From Gordonia sp. SID5947 (lineage in GTDB: Bacteria > Actinomycetota > Actinomycetes > Mycobacteriales > Mycobacteriaceae): DNA of 64,000 nt. The notes under the pieces were generated by a model, which was given only the letters and a program-made list of their open reading frames with translations, was not told the DNA's origin and ran no database searches. The stretch lies in the NCBI RefSeq assembly GCF_009862785.1, contig NZ_WWHU01000001.1, positions 2,294,001-2,358,000 of the forward strand, read 5' to 3'. The position numbers and the translations under genes were made by a program. This document shows, in pieces, positions 1 through 8,299 of this stretch. The first letter of the stretch is position 1, and the number at the start of each line of letters is the position of its first letter.

Positions 1-59
1 AGCGCGAAATGCTCTGCGAACGGCGTCATCCCGGCGCCTACGATCGCCACTCTCTTCAT
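1..59 (-). CDS. Thiolase-family protein, N-terminal fragment cut by window edge
   Basis: Only the first 19 codons are inside the window. They read MKRVAIVGAGMTPFAEHFA, the usual beginning of thiolase/lipid-transfer-type acetyl-CoA acetyltransferases. The ATG (57-59) overlaps the stop of the preceding gene as ATGA, so the two are translationally coupled. The preceding gene carries a DUF35-like domain, and DUF35 proteins commonly partner thiolases, which supports the call. The catalytic part is outside the window. Confidence 0.75.
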   Translation of the reverse strand, partial: MKRVAIVGAGMTPFAEHFA

Positions 60-1228
60 GCGGTCAATCCTTCCGGCTCGAAGGCGTAGCCGTAGTCGGG
101 TACGCCGGACCGGACGGCCAGCCGGCGCAGCACCAGACGCCCCCGGTCCCCGATCCCCACCAATCCCACGTGCGCGCCCGTCACCTTCACCAACGCACGC
201 ACGCCGACTTCGTCGAGCTCGACGAGGACAAGCGAATAGGGCGACGGCAGGCCCGGGATGGGGACATGAACGGTGGCCTCCGAATAGACGACGCCGGAAC
301 GGGGCAACGGTACGAGCTCATAGTCGGTGCGCAGTTCACCTCCGGCGGCCACGTGATACCGGGGCGGGAAGTCGAGGACGTCACTGTCGGCGAACCTCCC
401 TGCCTCCCAGCGCACCTTGGCGACAAAGGCTCGCTCGTAGGCGGCCAGCGAGATCCGCAGTTCGTCGTCGGACGCCATCGGCTCCTCCGACTTCGGACGT
501 GCCGACGGCTCCCGGCGATGCACCGTGACATCGCCTTCGGTGGCGGTCACTCCCGACAGACTCGCCTGTTCGACGGCCACCAGCCGGCCGTCGAGACCGT
601 GCTCGGCCATGTACGCCAGTGCGAACAGGACCGAACTGGCGCCGATGGTCGGCAGGCCGGCATCGACCTCGGCAAGGTCGGCGGCGTGTTTGTCCTCGAC
701 CCCGGCCACCACAGTCGGCCGATCCAGCCAGGACTCGGCCAGCGATGCGACCAGGCCGCGATCGTGCAGAAGTCGGGGATCACCGTAATCGTGCACGGCA
801 CCAGTGGATTTACGTGTACGCACCGGGAGGCTGCGGGCGATCCGGCCGGATGTGCGCACGCCGAGCCCTCGGTCCGCGGTGAGAACCGCTGAGGCGCCGG
901 CCGGATCGAGATCGACGCCGATGATCAGCGTCCGGGATCGGGCGGAACTCAACGCATCCAGCGTGGCCGGTGCGCCGCCGAGACGCTCGACCACCTCGAG
1001 CTCCGGATCGAGATCCAACCCGGCCAACAGCACTGCGGCGTTGCTACTCTCGAGCAGAGGGAGTTCTCGACTGACCACGACGACGGAATCGACCGATCCG
1101 CCCGATTCCAACGCGGCACGTCCGGCCTCGACCGCCAGCGTGATCGCATCTTCGTCGTCGCCGGCCACGCGGCGATTCCCCGAACCCCATCTGGGCAGAT
1201 ATGTACCTATCGTGGTGATGAACGGCAT
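56..1228 (-). CDS. HMG-CoA synthase-like / DUF35 OB-fold fusion protein
   Basis: 390 aa. Roughly residues 1-225 resemble the thiolase-fold HMG-CoA synthase-like half (start MPFITTIGTYLPRW). The C-terminal third, from about residue 265, resembles a DUF35 OB-fold (RYHVAAGGEL, then VLVELDEVGVRALVKVTG). No Cys is visible at the usual nucleophile region (RLGGAPATLDAL), and the DUF35-like part lacks the CxxC zinc-ribbon pairs, so both halves may be structural or non-condensing. The start is supported by GAGGAAC six bases upstream. It lies between a CoA-transferase (19-base gap) and a thiolase (ATGA overlap) and probably forms a complex with that thiolase. The exact reaction is unknown. Confidence 0.7.
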   Translation of the reverse strand: MPFITTIGTYLPRWGSGNRRVAGDDEDAITLAVEAGRAALESGGSVDSVVVVSRELPLLESSNAAVLLAGLDLDPELEVVERLGGAPATLDALSSARSRTLIIGVDLDPAGASAVLTADRGLGVRTSGRIARSLPVRTRKSTGAVHDYGDPRLLHDRGLVASLAESWLDRPTVVAGVEDKHAADLAEVDAGLPTIGASSVLFALAYMAEHGLDGRLVAVEQASLSGVTATEGDVTVHRREPSARPKSEEPMASDDELRISLAAYERAFVAKVRWEAGRFADSDVLDFPPRYHVAAGGELRTDYELVPLPRSGVVYSEATVHVPIPGLPSPYSLVLVELDEVGVRALVKVTGAHVGLVGIGDRGRLVLRRLAVRSGVPDYGYAFEPEGLTA

Positions 1229-1247
1229 GGGTGTTCCTCGTCCGATC

Positions 1248-2453
1248 TCAGGTGACCGCGCCCGCGGTCTTCAATTCGATGATCCGGTCCCAGTCCATCC
1301 CGAGTTCCTGGAGGATCTCGTCGGTGTGCTCGGCGAACTCGGGTGCGGCGGTGACCGCCGCCGCAGCGACGTCGAACTGGACCGGATTTCCCACCAGTTC
1401 GAGTTCACCCGCGTTCACGATGTAGTCGTTGGCCCGGATCTGGGGATCGTCACCGACCTGCCGCGAATCCTGCACCGGCGCCCACGGACCCGCCAGGGTC
1501 GCGAATCGTTCCGTCCAGTCTCCGAGGGTGCGTTCGGCGATGATCTCCCGCAGGATGGCCACCGCCTCGGACGTGTTCTCCGCCAGCAACTCTGCGCTGG
1601 CAAACCTCGGGTCCTCAGCGAGTTCCGGACGTTCGACGTGTTTACATACGTCGGGCCAGAACTTCCCGGCCTGCAGCATGACGAATGAGATGTAGCGGTT
1701 GTCGGCGGTCTTGTAGAGCCCCGACAACGGGTTGGTCGGCGACCCGTGGCCGCCCTGCGCAGGCGCCTCCATCGGCTTGTCGAGATGCAGCGAGAGGGCC
1801 ACGGTGTGACCCATCGACCACAGGCCGCTGCCCAGGAGAGAGACGTCGACCACCGAGGGCTCACCGGTCCGTTCCCGCTTGAGCAGCGCGGCGGCGATAC
1901 CCCCGGCCAGGTTGGTTCCCGAGATCGTGTCACCGAACGCCGGGCCGGGCGGGCTGATGAGGCCCTCGGTGCCAGATGGTGTCAGCGTCGCCGCGATGCC
2001 ACCGCGTGACCAGAAGGCGGTCATGTCATAACCACCCTTGTCGGACTCGGCACCCCTCGGACCGAGCGCGCTCCCCCGCGCATAGACGATCGACGGGTTC
2101 ACGTCTCGGATGTCGTCGACATCGATCCCGAACCTCGCCCGCGGCCCCGGCAGGAAACTGGTGAGGAAGACGTCGGCCTTGCGCACCAGCTCGTAGACCA
2201 CCTCGCGCCCCTCCGGACGCGACATGTCGATGCCGATACTGCGCTTACCCCGGTTGGCATGTTCGACATTGGGATTGGGATCGCCCTCGACGCGGAAGGT
2301 ACCGGTCTGGCGCAGTCCGCGCTGCGGGTCGCCGGTCACCGCGTGCTCGACCTTGATGACCTCGGCTCCCCACTCGCGCAGGACCGCACCCGCGGAGGGC
2401 ACGAACCCGTACATCGCGACCTCGAGGATGGTGAAACCCTCCAGCGGCTTCAT
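1248..2453 (-). CDS. Class III (CaiB/BaiF) CoA-transferase
   Basis: 401 aa, normal family length. It should move CoA between acyl groups in the cytoplasm and so activate the pathway acid without ATP. The N-terminal Rossmann part is clear (GAVLREWGAEVIKVE). Asp175 in FGDTISGTN matches the catalytic Asp position of formyl-CoA transferase. The ATG overlaps the aldehyde dehydrogenase stop (ATGA), so an aldehyde may be oxidised to an acid and then CoA-loaded. It is the second gene of a four-gene operon reading out of the window. Confidence 0.88.
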   Translation of the reverse strand: MKPLEGFTILEVAMYGFVPSAGAVLREWGAEVIKVEHAVTGDPQRGLRQTGTFRVEGDPNPNVEHANRGKRSIGIDMSRPEGREVVYELVRKADVFLTSFLPGPRARFGIDVDDIRDVNPSIVYARGSALGPRGAESDKGGYDMTAFWSRGGIAATLTPSGTEGLISPPGPAFGDTISGTNLAGGIAAALLKRERTGEPSVVDVSLLGSGLWSMGHTVALSLHLDKPMEAPAQGGHGSPTNPLSGLYKTADNRYISFVMLQAGKFWPDVCKHVERPELAEDPRFASAELLAENTSEAVAILREIIAERTLGDWTERFATLAGPWAPVQDSRQVGDDPQIRANDYIVNAGELELVGNPVQFDVAAAAVTAAPEFAEHTDEILQELGMDWDRIIELKTAGAVT

Positions 2454-3943
2454 GATTCCACCGCCTCGGCGAAGGCCTTGATCTCGGTGAACTCGTGCAG
2501 CCCCGCGACGCCCATCTCCCGGCCGATTCCGGACTCCTTGTATCCACCGAACGGCACGTCGGCGGAGAAGTAGTTGCCGCCGTTGATGCTGAACGTACCC
2601 GTCCGGATCGCCCGGCCGACCGCGGCACCTCGAGCCGAATCCGTGGTGAGGACACCGCCCGACAACCCGTATCTCGAGTTGTTGGCGATCGCGATGGCGT
2701 GCTCGTCTCCGTCATGCGGGATCATTGCCAGCACCGGGCCGAAGACCTCTTCCTGCGCGATCTCGCTGTCGGGATCGACACCGGCGAGAAGCGTAGGCGC
2801 GTAGAAGAATCCGGGATCGATGCGCTGTCCGCCACGGACGAGGCGAGCGCCGGCCTCGACGGCACGCTGGACCAGCCCGTCGACCTTGTCACGCTGGCGC
2901 TCACTGATCAGCGGTCCCATGTAGGTCTTGTCGTCGGTCGGGTCACCGACGGTCACATGGTCGAGCATCGCCCCGACCATCTCCGCGAGCTGATCGTGCT
3001 TGTCGCGCGGCACGATCAGCCGAGTGGTCAGTGCACACCCCTGGCCCGCGTGACTGCAGATCGTGAACGCCGCGAACTGAGCTGCCTTCATCAGGTCCGC
3101 GTCGTCGAGGACGATGAGTGCCGACTTTCCGCCCAGTTCGAGGAAGACCCGCTTCAGCGAGCCGGCTGCATCGGCCATGATCTGCTTGCCCACCGGTGTC
3201 GACCCGGTGAAGGTGACGACGTCCACATCGGGATGTGCCACCATCGTCTGGCCGACCTCGACCTTCGACGAGGTGATGATGTTGACGACGCCTGCCGGGA
3301 TGTCGGTGTGCTCGGCGATGATCTCACCCAGCGCCAGCGTCACCAGGGGTGTGTCCGGAGCACCCTTGAGGACCACCGTGCAACCTGCCGCCAGCGAGGG
3401 CGCGAGCTTCGCCAGCGCCAACTGGTTCGGGTAGTTGTAGGCGATGATGGCCGAAACCACACCCGCGGGTTCGCGTTCGGTCCAGCGACGGTGCTGCTGC
3501 CCGCGGATCTCGATCTCCCCGAGATCCTCGGTGAACGAGTGGTTCTCCAGGAGATCGGCGTAATAGCGGACGATCTCGATGGGGGCGTCGAGCTGGTTGC
3601 CCTTCGTGAGCATCTTGGTGGCGCCGACCTCGGCGATCGTCAGGTCACGGAGTTCCTCCGCGTGCTCGAGCAGCGCCTTGTGCAGTTGATCGAGGCACCG
3701 TGCGCGGAGCGCGATGTCGGTGGCCCACCCTGACTTCTCGAATGCCGTTCGCGCAGCGGCGATCGCGGCATTCGCGTCGTCCACGCCGGCGTCCGGTGCC
3801 GAGCCCAGCACCTCACCTGTTGCCGGATTGATCGTCTCGAAGGTTTCCGCCGATGTGACGAGCTGCCCGTCGATCAACAGTCGCTTCTGGATACCGCCGG
3901 AAACCTGCCTCGAATCGACCGCATTCGAGCCGCTGGTCGTCAT
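2450..3943 (-). CDS. NAD(P)-dependent aldehyde dehydrogenase
   Basis: 497 aa from ATG 3943, which has AGGA four bases upstream. GTG codons just upstream (about 3958-3961, preceded by GGGAGGG) are an alternative start. The ORF extends to 3994, but that part runs into the operator and is unlikely to be translated. ALDH hallmarks are present: the LELGGKS glutamate motif, GQGCALTTR with the catalytic Cys, and EEVFGPVLAM. It is the first gene of the leftward operon (ALDH, CoA-transferase, HMGCS-like/DUF35, thiolase). The operator-like site 3984-3998 lies about 40 bp before the start. Substrate unknown. Confidence 0.88.
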   Translation of the reverse strand: MTTSGSNAVDSRQVSGGIQKRLLIDGQLVTSAETFETINPATGEVLGSAPDAGVDDANAAIAAARTAFEKSGWATDIALRARCLDQLHKALLEHAEELRDLTIAEVGATKMLTKGNQLDAPIEIVRYYADLLENHSFTEDLGEIEIRGQQHRRWTEREPAGVVSAIIAYNYPNQLALAKLAPSLAAGCTVVLKGAPDTPLVTLALGEIIAEHTDIPAGVVNIITSSKVEVGQTMVAHPDVDVVTFTGSTPVGKQIMADAAGSLKRVFLELGGKSALIVLDDADLMKAAQFAAFTICSHAGQGCALTTRLIVPRDKHDQLAEMVGAMLDHVTVGDPTDDKTYMGPLISERQRDKVDGLVQRAVEAGARLVRGGQRIDPGFFYAPTLLAGVDPDSEIAQEEVFGPVLAMIPHDGDEHAIAIANNSRYGLSGGVLTTDSARGAAVGRAIRTGTFSINGGNYFSADVPFGGYKESGIGREMGVAGLHEFTEIKAFAEAVES

Positions 3944-3983
3944 CGTGTCCTGGGCCACCACGCGCCCTCCCACTCCCTTGATT

Positions 3984-3998
3984 GAAAATGTCATTCTC
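3984..3998. promoter_or_regulatory. Operator-like palindrome GAAAATGTCATTCTC
   Basis: It matches the recurrent motif GAGAAY-N3-RTTCTC with one mismatch. It sits 40 bp upstream of the aldehyde dehydrogenase start, in the divergent region with the TauD gene. Probable TetR-type repressor site for the leftward operon. Confidence 0.6.
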
Positions 3999-4140
3999 GT
4001 ATATGACTAACGTCACATTCGCATACAATGACCGAGGACGCAAGGGAGGCGGCCGGCCACAGATGCCACACAGGCCGCAAGTCGGACAGTGGCTTCACGA
4101 CAGATCAACCCCATCTGACACTTGCCGATTACTATTTTTC

Positions 4141-4155
4141 GAGAGTACCGTTCTC
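4141..4155. promoter_or_regulatory. Operator-like palindrome GAGAGTACCGTTCTC
   Basis: One mismatch to GAGAAY-N3-RTTCTC. It ends 21 bp before the TauD GTG start, where a bound repressor would block initiation of the rightward operon. The 142 bp between this site and 3984-3998 holds both divergent promoters. I see no unambiguous -35/-10 pair. Confidence 0.65.
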
Positions 4156-4176
4156 ACCTATGGAAGGGAGATTCTT

Positions 4177-4983
4177 GTGATCGAGACCTCAGCCCTCACC
4201 CCCGCGATGGGCGTGAAAGTGTCCGGAATCGACGATCTACGCGATCCTGCGGTGATCGGTCGGTGCCTCGAAGCGTTGAAATGGCGCGGCGTCCTGCTCA
4301 TCCGGGGCCTGCACCTCGACGACGAGGCCCAGGTGGCGTTCAGCAAACAGCTCGGACCGGTCCTCGCACCTGCCGGCAAAGAGGTCTTCGTGGTGTCACT
4401 CGATCCGGCGAAGTCCCGGTCGGCGGAGTACCTCAAAGGCACCTTCCACTGGCATATCGACGACACCACCAACGACGTCCCCGCGCGGGCGACCATGCTG
4501 ACGGCGCGTCATGTGGCGATGGTCGGCGGCGGCACCGAGTTCGCCAGCACCTACGCCGCCTACGAGAACCTGCCCGAACAGGATCGCAAGCGGTACGACG
4601 GCCTCCGCGTCGTACACACCTTCGAGGCGTCACAGCGGCTGGTGCATCCGGATCCGACCGACGAGCAGCTCTCCGCCTGGCGCACCCTGCCCTCGCATGA
4701 GAGTGCTTTGGTGTGGCAGCGACGGGACGGACGACGGTCGCTGGTGATCGGGGCGACCGCTGATCACATCGTCGGCATGCGCCCGGAAGAGAGTCGCGAG
4801 TTGCTCGACGAGCTACTCGCCTGGTCGACTCAGGAGCGGTTCTCCTATGTCCACGAGTGGGAAAAGGACGACGTGGTGATCTGGGACAACACCGGGATGC
4901 TACATCGCGCACTGCCCTACGACCCGTCGTCGGAACGGACCATGCACCGGACGACCATAGCCGGAGACGAGGCGTGGTCGTGA
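4177..4983 (+). CDS. TauD/TfdA-family Fe(II)/2-oxoglutarate dioxygenase
   Basis: 268 aa from GTG 4177, with GGGAG six bases upstream. The reading frame is open further 5' but would cross the operator. The facial triad is visible: WHIDD (His-x-Asp) near the centre and the distal His in TGMLHRALPYD, followed by the 2-oxoglutarate-binding Arg region. The family hydroxylates or cleaves ethers, sulfonates and similar substrates with O2 and 2-oxoglutarate. A paralogue lies at 62941-63786. It is the first gene of the rightward operon and overlaps the next SDR by GTGA. Substrate unknown. Confidence 0.87.
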   Translation: MIETSALTPAMGVKVSGIDDLRDPAVIGRCLEALKWRGVLLIRGLHLDDEAQVAFSKQLGPVLAPAGKEVFVVSLDPAKSRSAEYLKGTFHWHIDDTTNDVPARATMLTARHVAMVGGGTEFASTYAAYENLPEQDRKRYDGLRVVHTFEASQRLVHPDPTDEQLSAWRTLPSHESALVWQRRDGRRSLVIGATADHIVGMRPEESRELLDELLAWSTQERFSYVHEWEKDDVVIWDNTGMLHRALPYDPSSERTMHRTTIAGDEAWS

Positions 4984-5684
4984 AGAACGCTGTCGTCACC
5001 GGCGGCGGCTCCGGAATCGGGCTCGCGGTCGCCGAACGCCTCCGCAGTCAGGGCTATCACGTGGCGACCATCGATCTCCGACCCGGTGACGAGTCGTCGG
5101 CCGAGGCCGCCGACGTCACCGACCGCGAGCAGGTGGACACCGCCATGGGGAAGATCCGCGAAAACCTCGGACCGATCACCATTCTGGTCAACGCGGCAGG
5201 AGTCGACGGGTTCAAGCGATTCGCGAAACTCGACTTCGCCGAATGGCAGAAGGTCATCGACGTCAACCTCAACGGCGTCTTCCATTGCACCCAGGCGGTA
5301 CTACCGGACATGGTCGACGCGGGTTGGGGACGGATCGTCAACATCTCGTCCTCGAGCGCCCATTCAGGTCAGCCGTATATGACGCATTACGTCGCAGCCA
5401 AGTCCGCGGTCAACGGACTGACCAAGGCACTGGCCCTCGAGCTGGGCCCGCAGGGCATCACCGTCAACGCGGTACCACCCGGGTTCATCGACACCCCGAT
5501 GCTGCGAAATGCCGAGGGGCACAAGCGTCTCGGTGGAACGGTCGACGATCACATCGAGCGGACACCGGTGCGACGGGTCGGTCGACCCGAAGACATCGCC
5601 GCCGCGTGCGCCTTTCTCATCTCCGACGAGGCCAGCTACATCACCGGACAGATCCTCGGCGTCAACGGAGGCCGGAACACCTGA
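4980..5684 (+). CDS. Short-chain dehydrogenase/reductase (FabG-like)
   Basis: 234 aa. GTG 4980 overlaps the TauD stop as GTGA; GTG 4974 is an alternative. The N-terminal TGGGSGIG cofactor loop, the NAAG motif, Ser in ISSSSAHSG and the YVAAK active site are all present, so a catalytically complete NAD(P)H SDR is expected. The C-terminus ends with the usual ITGQILGVNGG. It probably oxidises the hydroxyl formed by the coupled dioxygenase, or a beta-hydroxyacyl intermediate. Confidence 0.85.
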   Translation: MKNAVVTGGGSGIGLAVAERLRSQGYHVATIDLRPGDESSAEAADVTDREQVDTAMGKIRENLGPITILVNAAGVDGFKRFAKLDFAEWQKVIDVNLNGVFHCTQAVLPDMVDAGWGRIVNISSSSAHSGQPYMTHYVAAKSAVNGLTKALALELGPQGITVNAVPPGFIDTPMLRNAEGHKRLGGTVDDHIERTPVRRVGRPEDIAAACAFLISDEASYITGQILGVNGGRNT

Positions 5685-5770
5685 TCACCCGGTTTCCCCG
5701 AGTCGGCCGGAAACCGTCCACCCAACGCCGCGGATCGAACACGACGCGGCCCCACAGAAGGAGATTCGAC

Positions 5771-6631
5771 ATGGGACGCGTTCAGGACAAGGTGGCGTTC
5801 ATCACCGGCGCGGCGCGCGGCCAGGGCCGCAGTCACGCCGTACGGCTGGCCGAAGAGGGCGCCGACATCATCGCCGTCGACCTCTGCAAGAACATCGACA
5901 CGATCGGCTACCCCATGGCCGCCCCCGAAGACCTCGAGGAGACCGCCCGACTGGTCGAGAAGGAGGGGCGGCGGGTCGTGGCCATCGAGGCCGACGTCCG
6001 CGAGGCCTCACAACTGCGCAGTGCACTCGAGCGCGGCATCAACGAACTCGGCAAGCTCGACATCGTCGTCGCGCAGGCCGGCGTGGCCGGGATGAAGGGA
6101 GAGCCCGCGACTCAGGCCTGGTGCGACGTGGTGGACACCAATCTCATCGGCACCATGAACGCAGTGCAGGTCGCACTCCCCCATCTGCGCGAGGGCGCAT
6201 CGATCATCGCCACCGGATCGATTGCGGCGCTGATGGACATCAGCAAGACCGACGTGCCCGGCAAGGATCTGGGCGGCGTCGCCTACGTCTTCTCGAAACG
6301 AGCTCTCTCCCAGTACATCCATGAGCTCGCGACGCATCTTGCCCCTTCCGGTATCCGTGCGAACGTCATCCATCCCACCAACTGCAACACCGACATGCTG
6401 CAGAGCGAACCGATGTATCGGTCCTTCCGGCCCGACCTGGAGAACCCCACCCGCGAGGACGCGACACCCGCCTTCTATGTGCAGCAGGCGATGAAGACTC
6501 CGTGGATCGAGCCCTCCGACATCAGCAACACGGTGCTCTACCTGGCCTCCGAGGAGGCGCGGTACGTGACCGGCATGCAGATGCGGGTCGACGCAGGCGG
6601 CTATCTCAAGTGGTACGACTTCAAGATCTGA
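5771..6631 (+). CDS. Mycofactocin-coupled SDR (carveol dehydrogenase-like)
   Basis: 286 aa. The signature GAARGQGRSHAVRLAEEGAD after the N-terminal strand, and the insertion after the second strand, are typical of the SDR subfamily that keeps its NAD bound and hands electrons to mycofactocin (LimC-like carveol dehydrogenases). Ser in ATGSIAAL and YVFSK complete the active site. The start has a strong AAGGAG 7 bp upstream. It lies just before a ferredoxin and P450, so it may oxidise the P450-made alcohol. No mycofactocin biosynthesis genes are in the window. Confidence 0.85.
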   Translation: MGRVQDKVAFITGAARGQGRSHAVRLAEEGADIIAVDLCKNIDTIGYPMAAPEDLEETARLVEKEGRRVVAIEADVREASQLRSALERGINELGKLDIVVAQAGVAGMKGEPATQAWCDVVDTNLIGTMNAVQVALPHLREGASIIATGSIAALMDISKTDVPGKDLGGVAYVFSKRALSQYIHELATHLAPSGIRANVIHPTNCNTDMLQSEPMYRSFRPDLENPTREDATPAFYVQQAMKTPWIEPSDISNTVLYLASEEARYVTGMQMRVDAGGYLKWYDFKI

Positions 6632-6688
6632 GCGCATACCCCATGACCAGCCCGACAACACCTTTCACTCACCGATAGGAGGACGATC

Positions 6689-6904
6689 GTGAAGGTTCAC
6701 ATCGACGGCGACCGCTGCCAGGGACACACCCTCTGCGCCATGATCGCTCCCGAGATCTTCGAGCTCAGCGATATCGACGGCCACGCCTCGCCGGTCTCCG
6801 AGGACGTGCCTGCCGGATTCGAGGACAAGGTCCGCGAGGCCTCGCGATCCTGTCCGGAACAAGCGATATCGGTGTCCGAGCGCATCTCATCGGGCACCGA
6901 GTGA
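6689..6904 (+). CDS. [3Fe-4S] ferredoxin, P450 redox partner
   Basis: 71 aa. C10-QGHTL-C16 and C55-P give the three-cysteine pattern (CxxHxxC ... CP) of actinobacterial 3Fe-4S ferredoxins in which the fourth ligand position is not Cys. It lies 25 bp before a P450 gene on the same strand, the standard arrangement for an electron donor. The dedicated reductase is not adjacent; the reductase at 60835-61917 has its own 2Fe-2S domain and is more likely to serve the Rieske enzyme. Confidence 0.9.
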   Translation: MKVHIDGDRCQGHTLCAMIAPEIFELSDIDGHASPVSEDVPAGFEDKVREASRSCPEQAISVSERISSGTE

Positions 6905-6929
6905 CCACACGACGACAGGAGACGACACG

Positions 6930-8294
6930 ATGAGCCTTGACAGCGTCACAGATGACGACGCGCGAAAGCGGAATCGCTATCTCTTCGAACGCCATTCGAC
7001 CGAGTATCGGGAGAAGTTCCTCGAGACCACCCAGGAGATGCACGAAAAGTGCCCGGTGGCGTGGAGCGACTCCTACGGCGGGCATTGGGTGGCGGCGAGC
7101 AGTGACGCCGTGTTCGAGCTGGCGCGGTGCCCATACGTGTCCAACGACCACGACGTCCGGGATGAACGACGTGGGTACAAGGGCATCAGCATCCCGACCG
7201 CCGATCGTGCGGCCGGAGTTCGTGGTGGCATCCTGGAAATGGACGAACCCGAACACAAGTTCTTCCGCTCGATCCTCAATCCGTATCTCGCTCCCGCCGC
7301 CGTCAAGCGATGGATTCCGTTCATCGACAAGGTCATCCACGCATGCATCGACGAGAAGATCGAGAGTGGTCACATCGACTTCGTCGATGAGCTCGCGAAT
7401 GTGGTGCCGGCGGTGCTCACCTTGGCGATGCTCGGTATCCCGGTGGAGAAGTGGACGATATACAACGAGCCGGTTCACGCGGCGGTCTACACACCGCCCG
7501 ACTCCCCCGATGCGCCGCGTGTCGCCGAGCTGCATCGGCAACTCGGCATCGACCTGATCACAAACCTCTTCGAGATCCGGGAGAATCCCCGTCCCGGGAT
7601 GATCAACGCCGTCGCGAACGCGAGTTTTGACGGTGGTGCGCCCGACGACATGGAACTGCTGGGAATCCTGAGCCTCGTGATCGGCGGCGGTTTCGACACC
7701 ACGACCGCCCTCACCGCGCACTCGCTGGAGTGGCTCTCGGAGAACCCTGACGAACGCGAACGTCTCAGCGCTCACCGGGACGAACTGCTCGACGGCGCAA
7801 CCGAGGAGTTCCTGCGCTACTTCACCCCGGCTGCCGGCGACGGCCGGACCATCGCCGAGGACTTCTCGGCGACCGACGGCACCGATTTCCGTGAAGGCGA
7901 CCGACTCTGGCTGTCGTGGGCGATGGCCAATCGCGACACGGAGCTCTTCGAGGATCCGAATCACGTCCATCTCGACCGGACCGGCAACCGTCACTTCAGT
8001 TTCGGCCTCGGCATCCATCGCTGCATCGGGTCCAATGTGGCCCGTACCGTCTTCAAGCGCATGCTGATCGCCGTGCTCGACCGGATGCCCGACTATCGCT
8101 GCGATCCCGAGGGTGCCGTGCACTATGACTCGATCGGCGTGATCCAGGGTATGCGCCACCTGCCCGCAACGTTCACGCCCGGTCCGCGTACACATTCGAG
8201 TCTCGCCGACACCCTCGTCGAGGTCCAGAGGATGGTGGACGAGGAGAACCTCGCCGAGCCGCTCGCCCTGTCCCGAATGCAGCAGAAGGGGTAG
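6930..8294 (+). CDS. Cytochrome P450 monooxygenase
   Basis: 454 aa, a soluble bacterial class I P450. The I-helix GGGFDTTTA (about 252-260), ExxR (Glu293-Arg296) and heme loop FSFGLGIHRCIG with Cys365 are all intact. The C-terminus runs about 30 residues past the usual end (after LPATFTPGPR). It is preceded by its ferredoxin and followed 5 bp later by the DUF35-thiolase fusion. It probably hydroxylates the pathway substrate, with the alcohol passing to a neighbouring SDR. Confidence 0.93.
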   Translation: MSLDSVTDDDARKRNRYLFERHSTEYREKFLETTQEMHEKCPVAWSDSYGGHWVAASSDAVFELARCPYVSNDHDVRDERRGYKGISIPTADRAAGVRGGILEMDEPEHKFFRSILNPYLAPAAVKRWIPFIDKVIHACIDEKIESGHIDFVDELANVVPAVLTLAMLGIPVEKWTIYNEPVHAAVYTPPDSPDAPRVAELHRQLGIDLITNLFEIRENPRPGMINAVANASFDGGAPDDMELLGILSLVIGGGFDTTTALTAHSLEWLSENPDERERLSAHRDELLDGATEEFLRYFTPAAGDGRTIAEDFSATDGTDFREGDRLWLSWAMANRDTELFEDPNHVHLDRTGNRHFSFGLGIHRCIGSNVARTVFKRMLIAVLDRMPDYRCDPEGAVHYDSIGVIQGMRHLPATFTPGPRTHSSLADTLVEVQRMVDEENLAEPLALSRMQQKG

Positions 8295-8299
8295 GGCGC

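Noticed and set aside
3944..3994. Longer aldehyde dehydrogenase start at 3994
   Set aside because: It would put the operator inside the coding sequence, and the added residues (SIKGVGGRVV) resemble no ALDH N-terminus.
6765..8195. Long antisense frames opposite the P450 and many other genes
   Set aside because: In high-GC DNA the antisense frame is open by base composition. They lack ribosome sites and family motifs.
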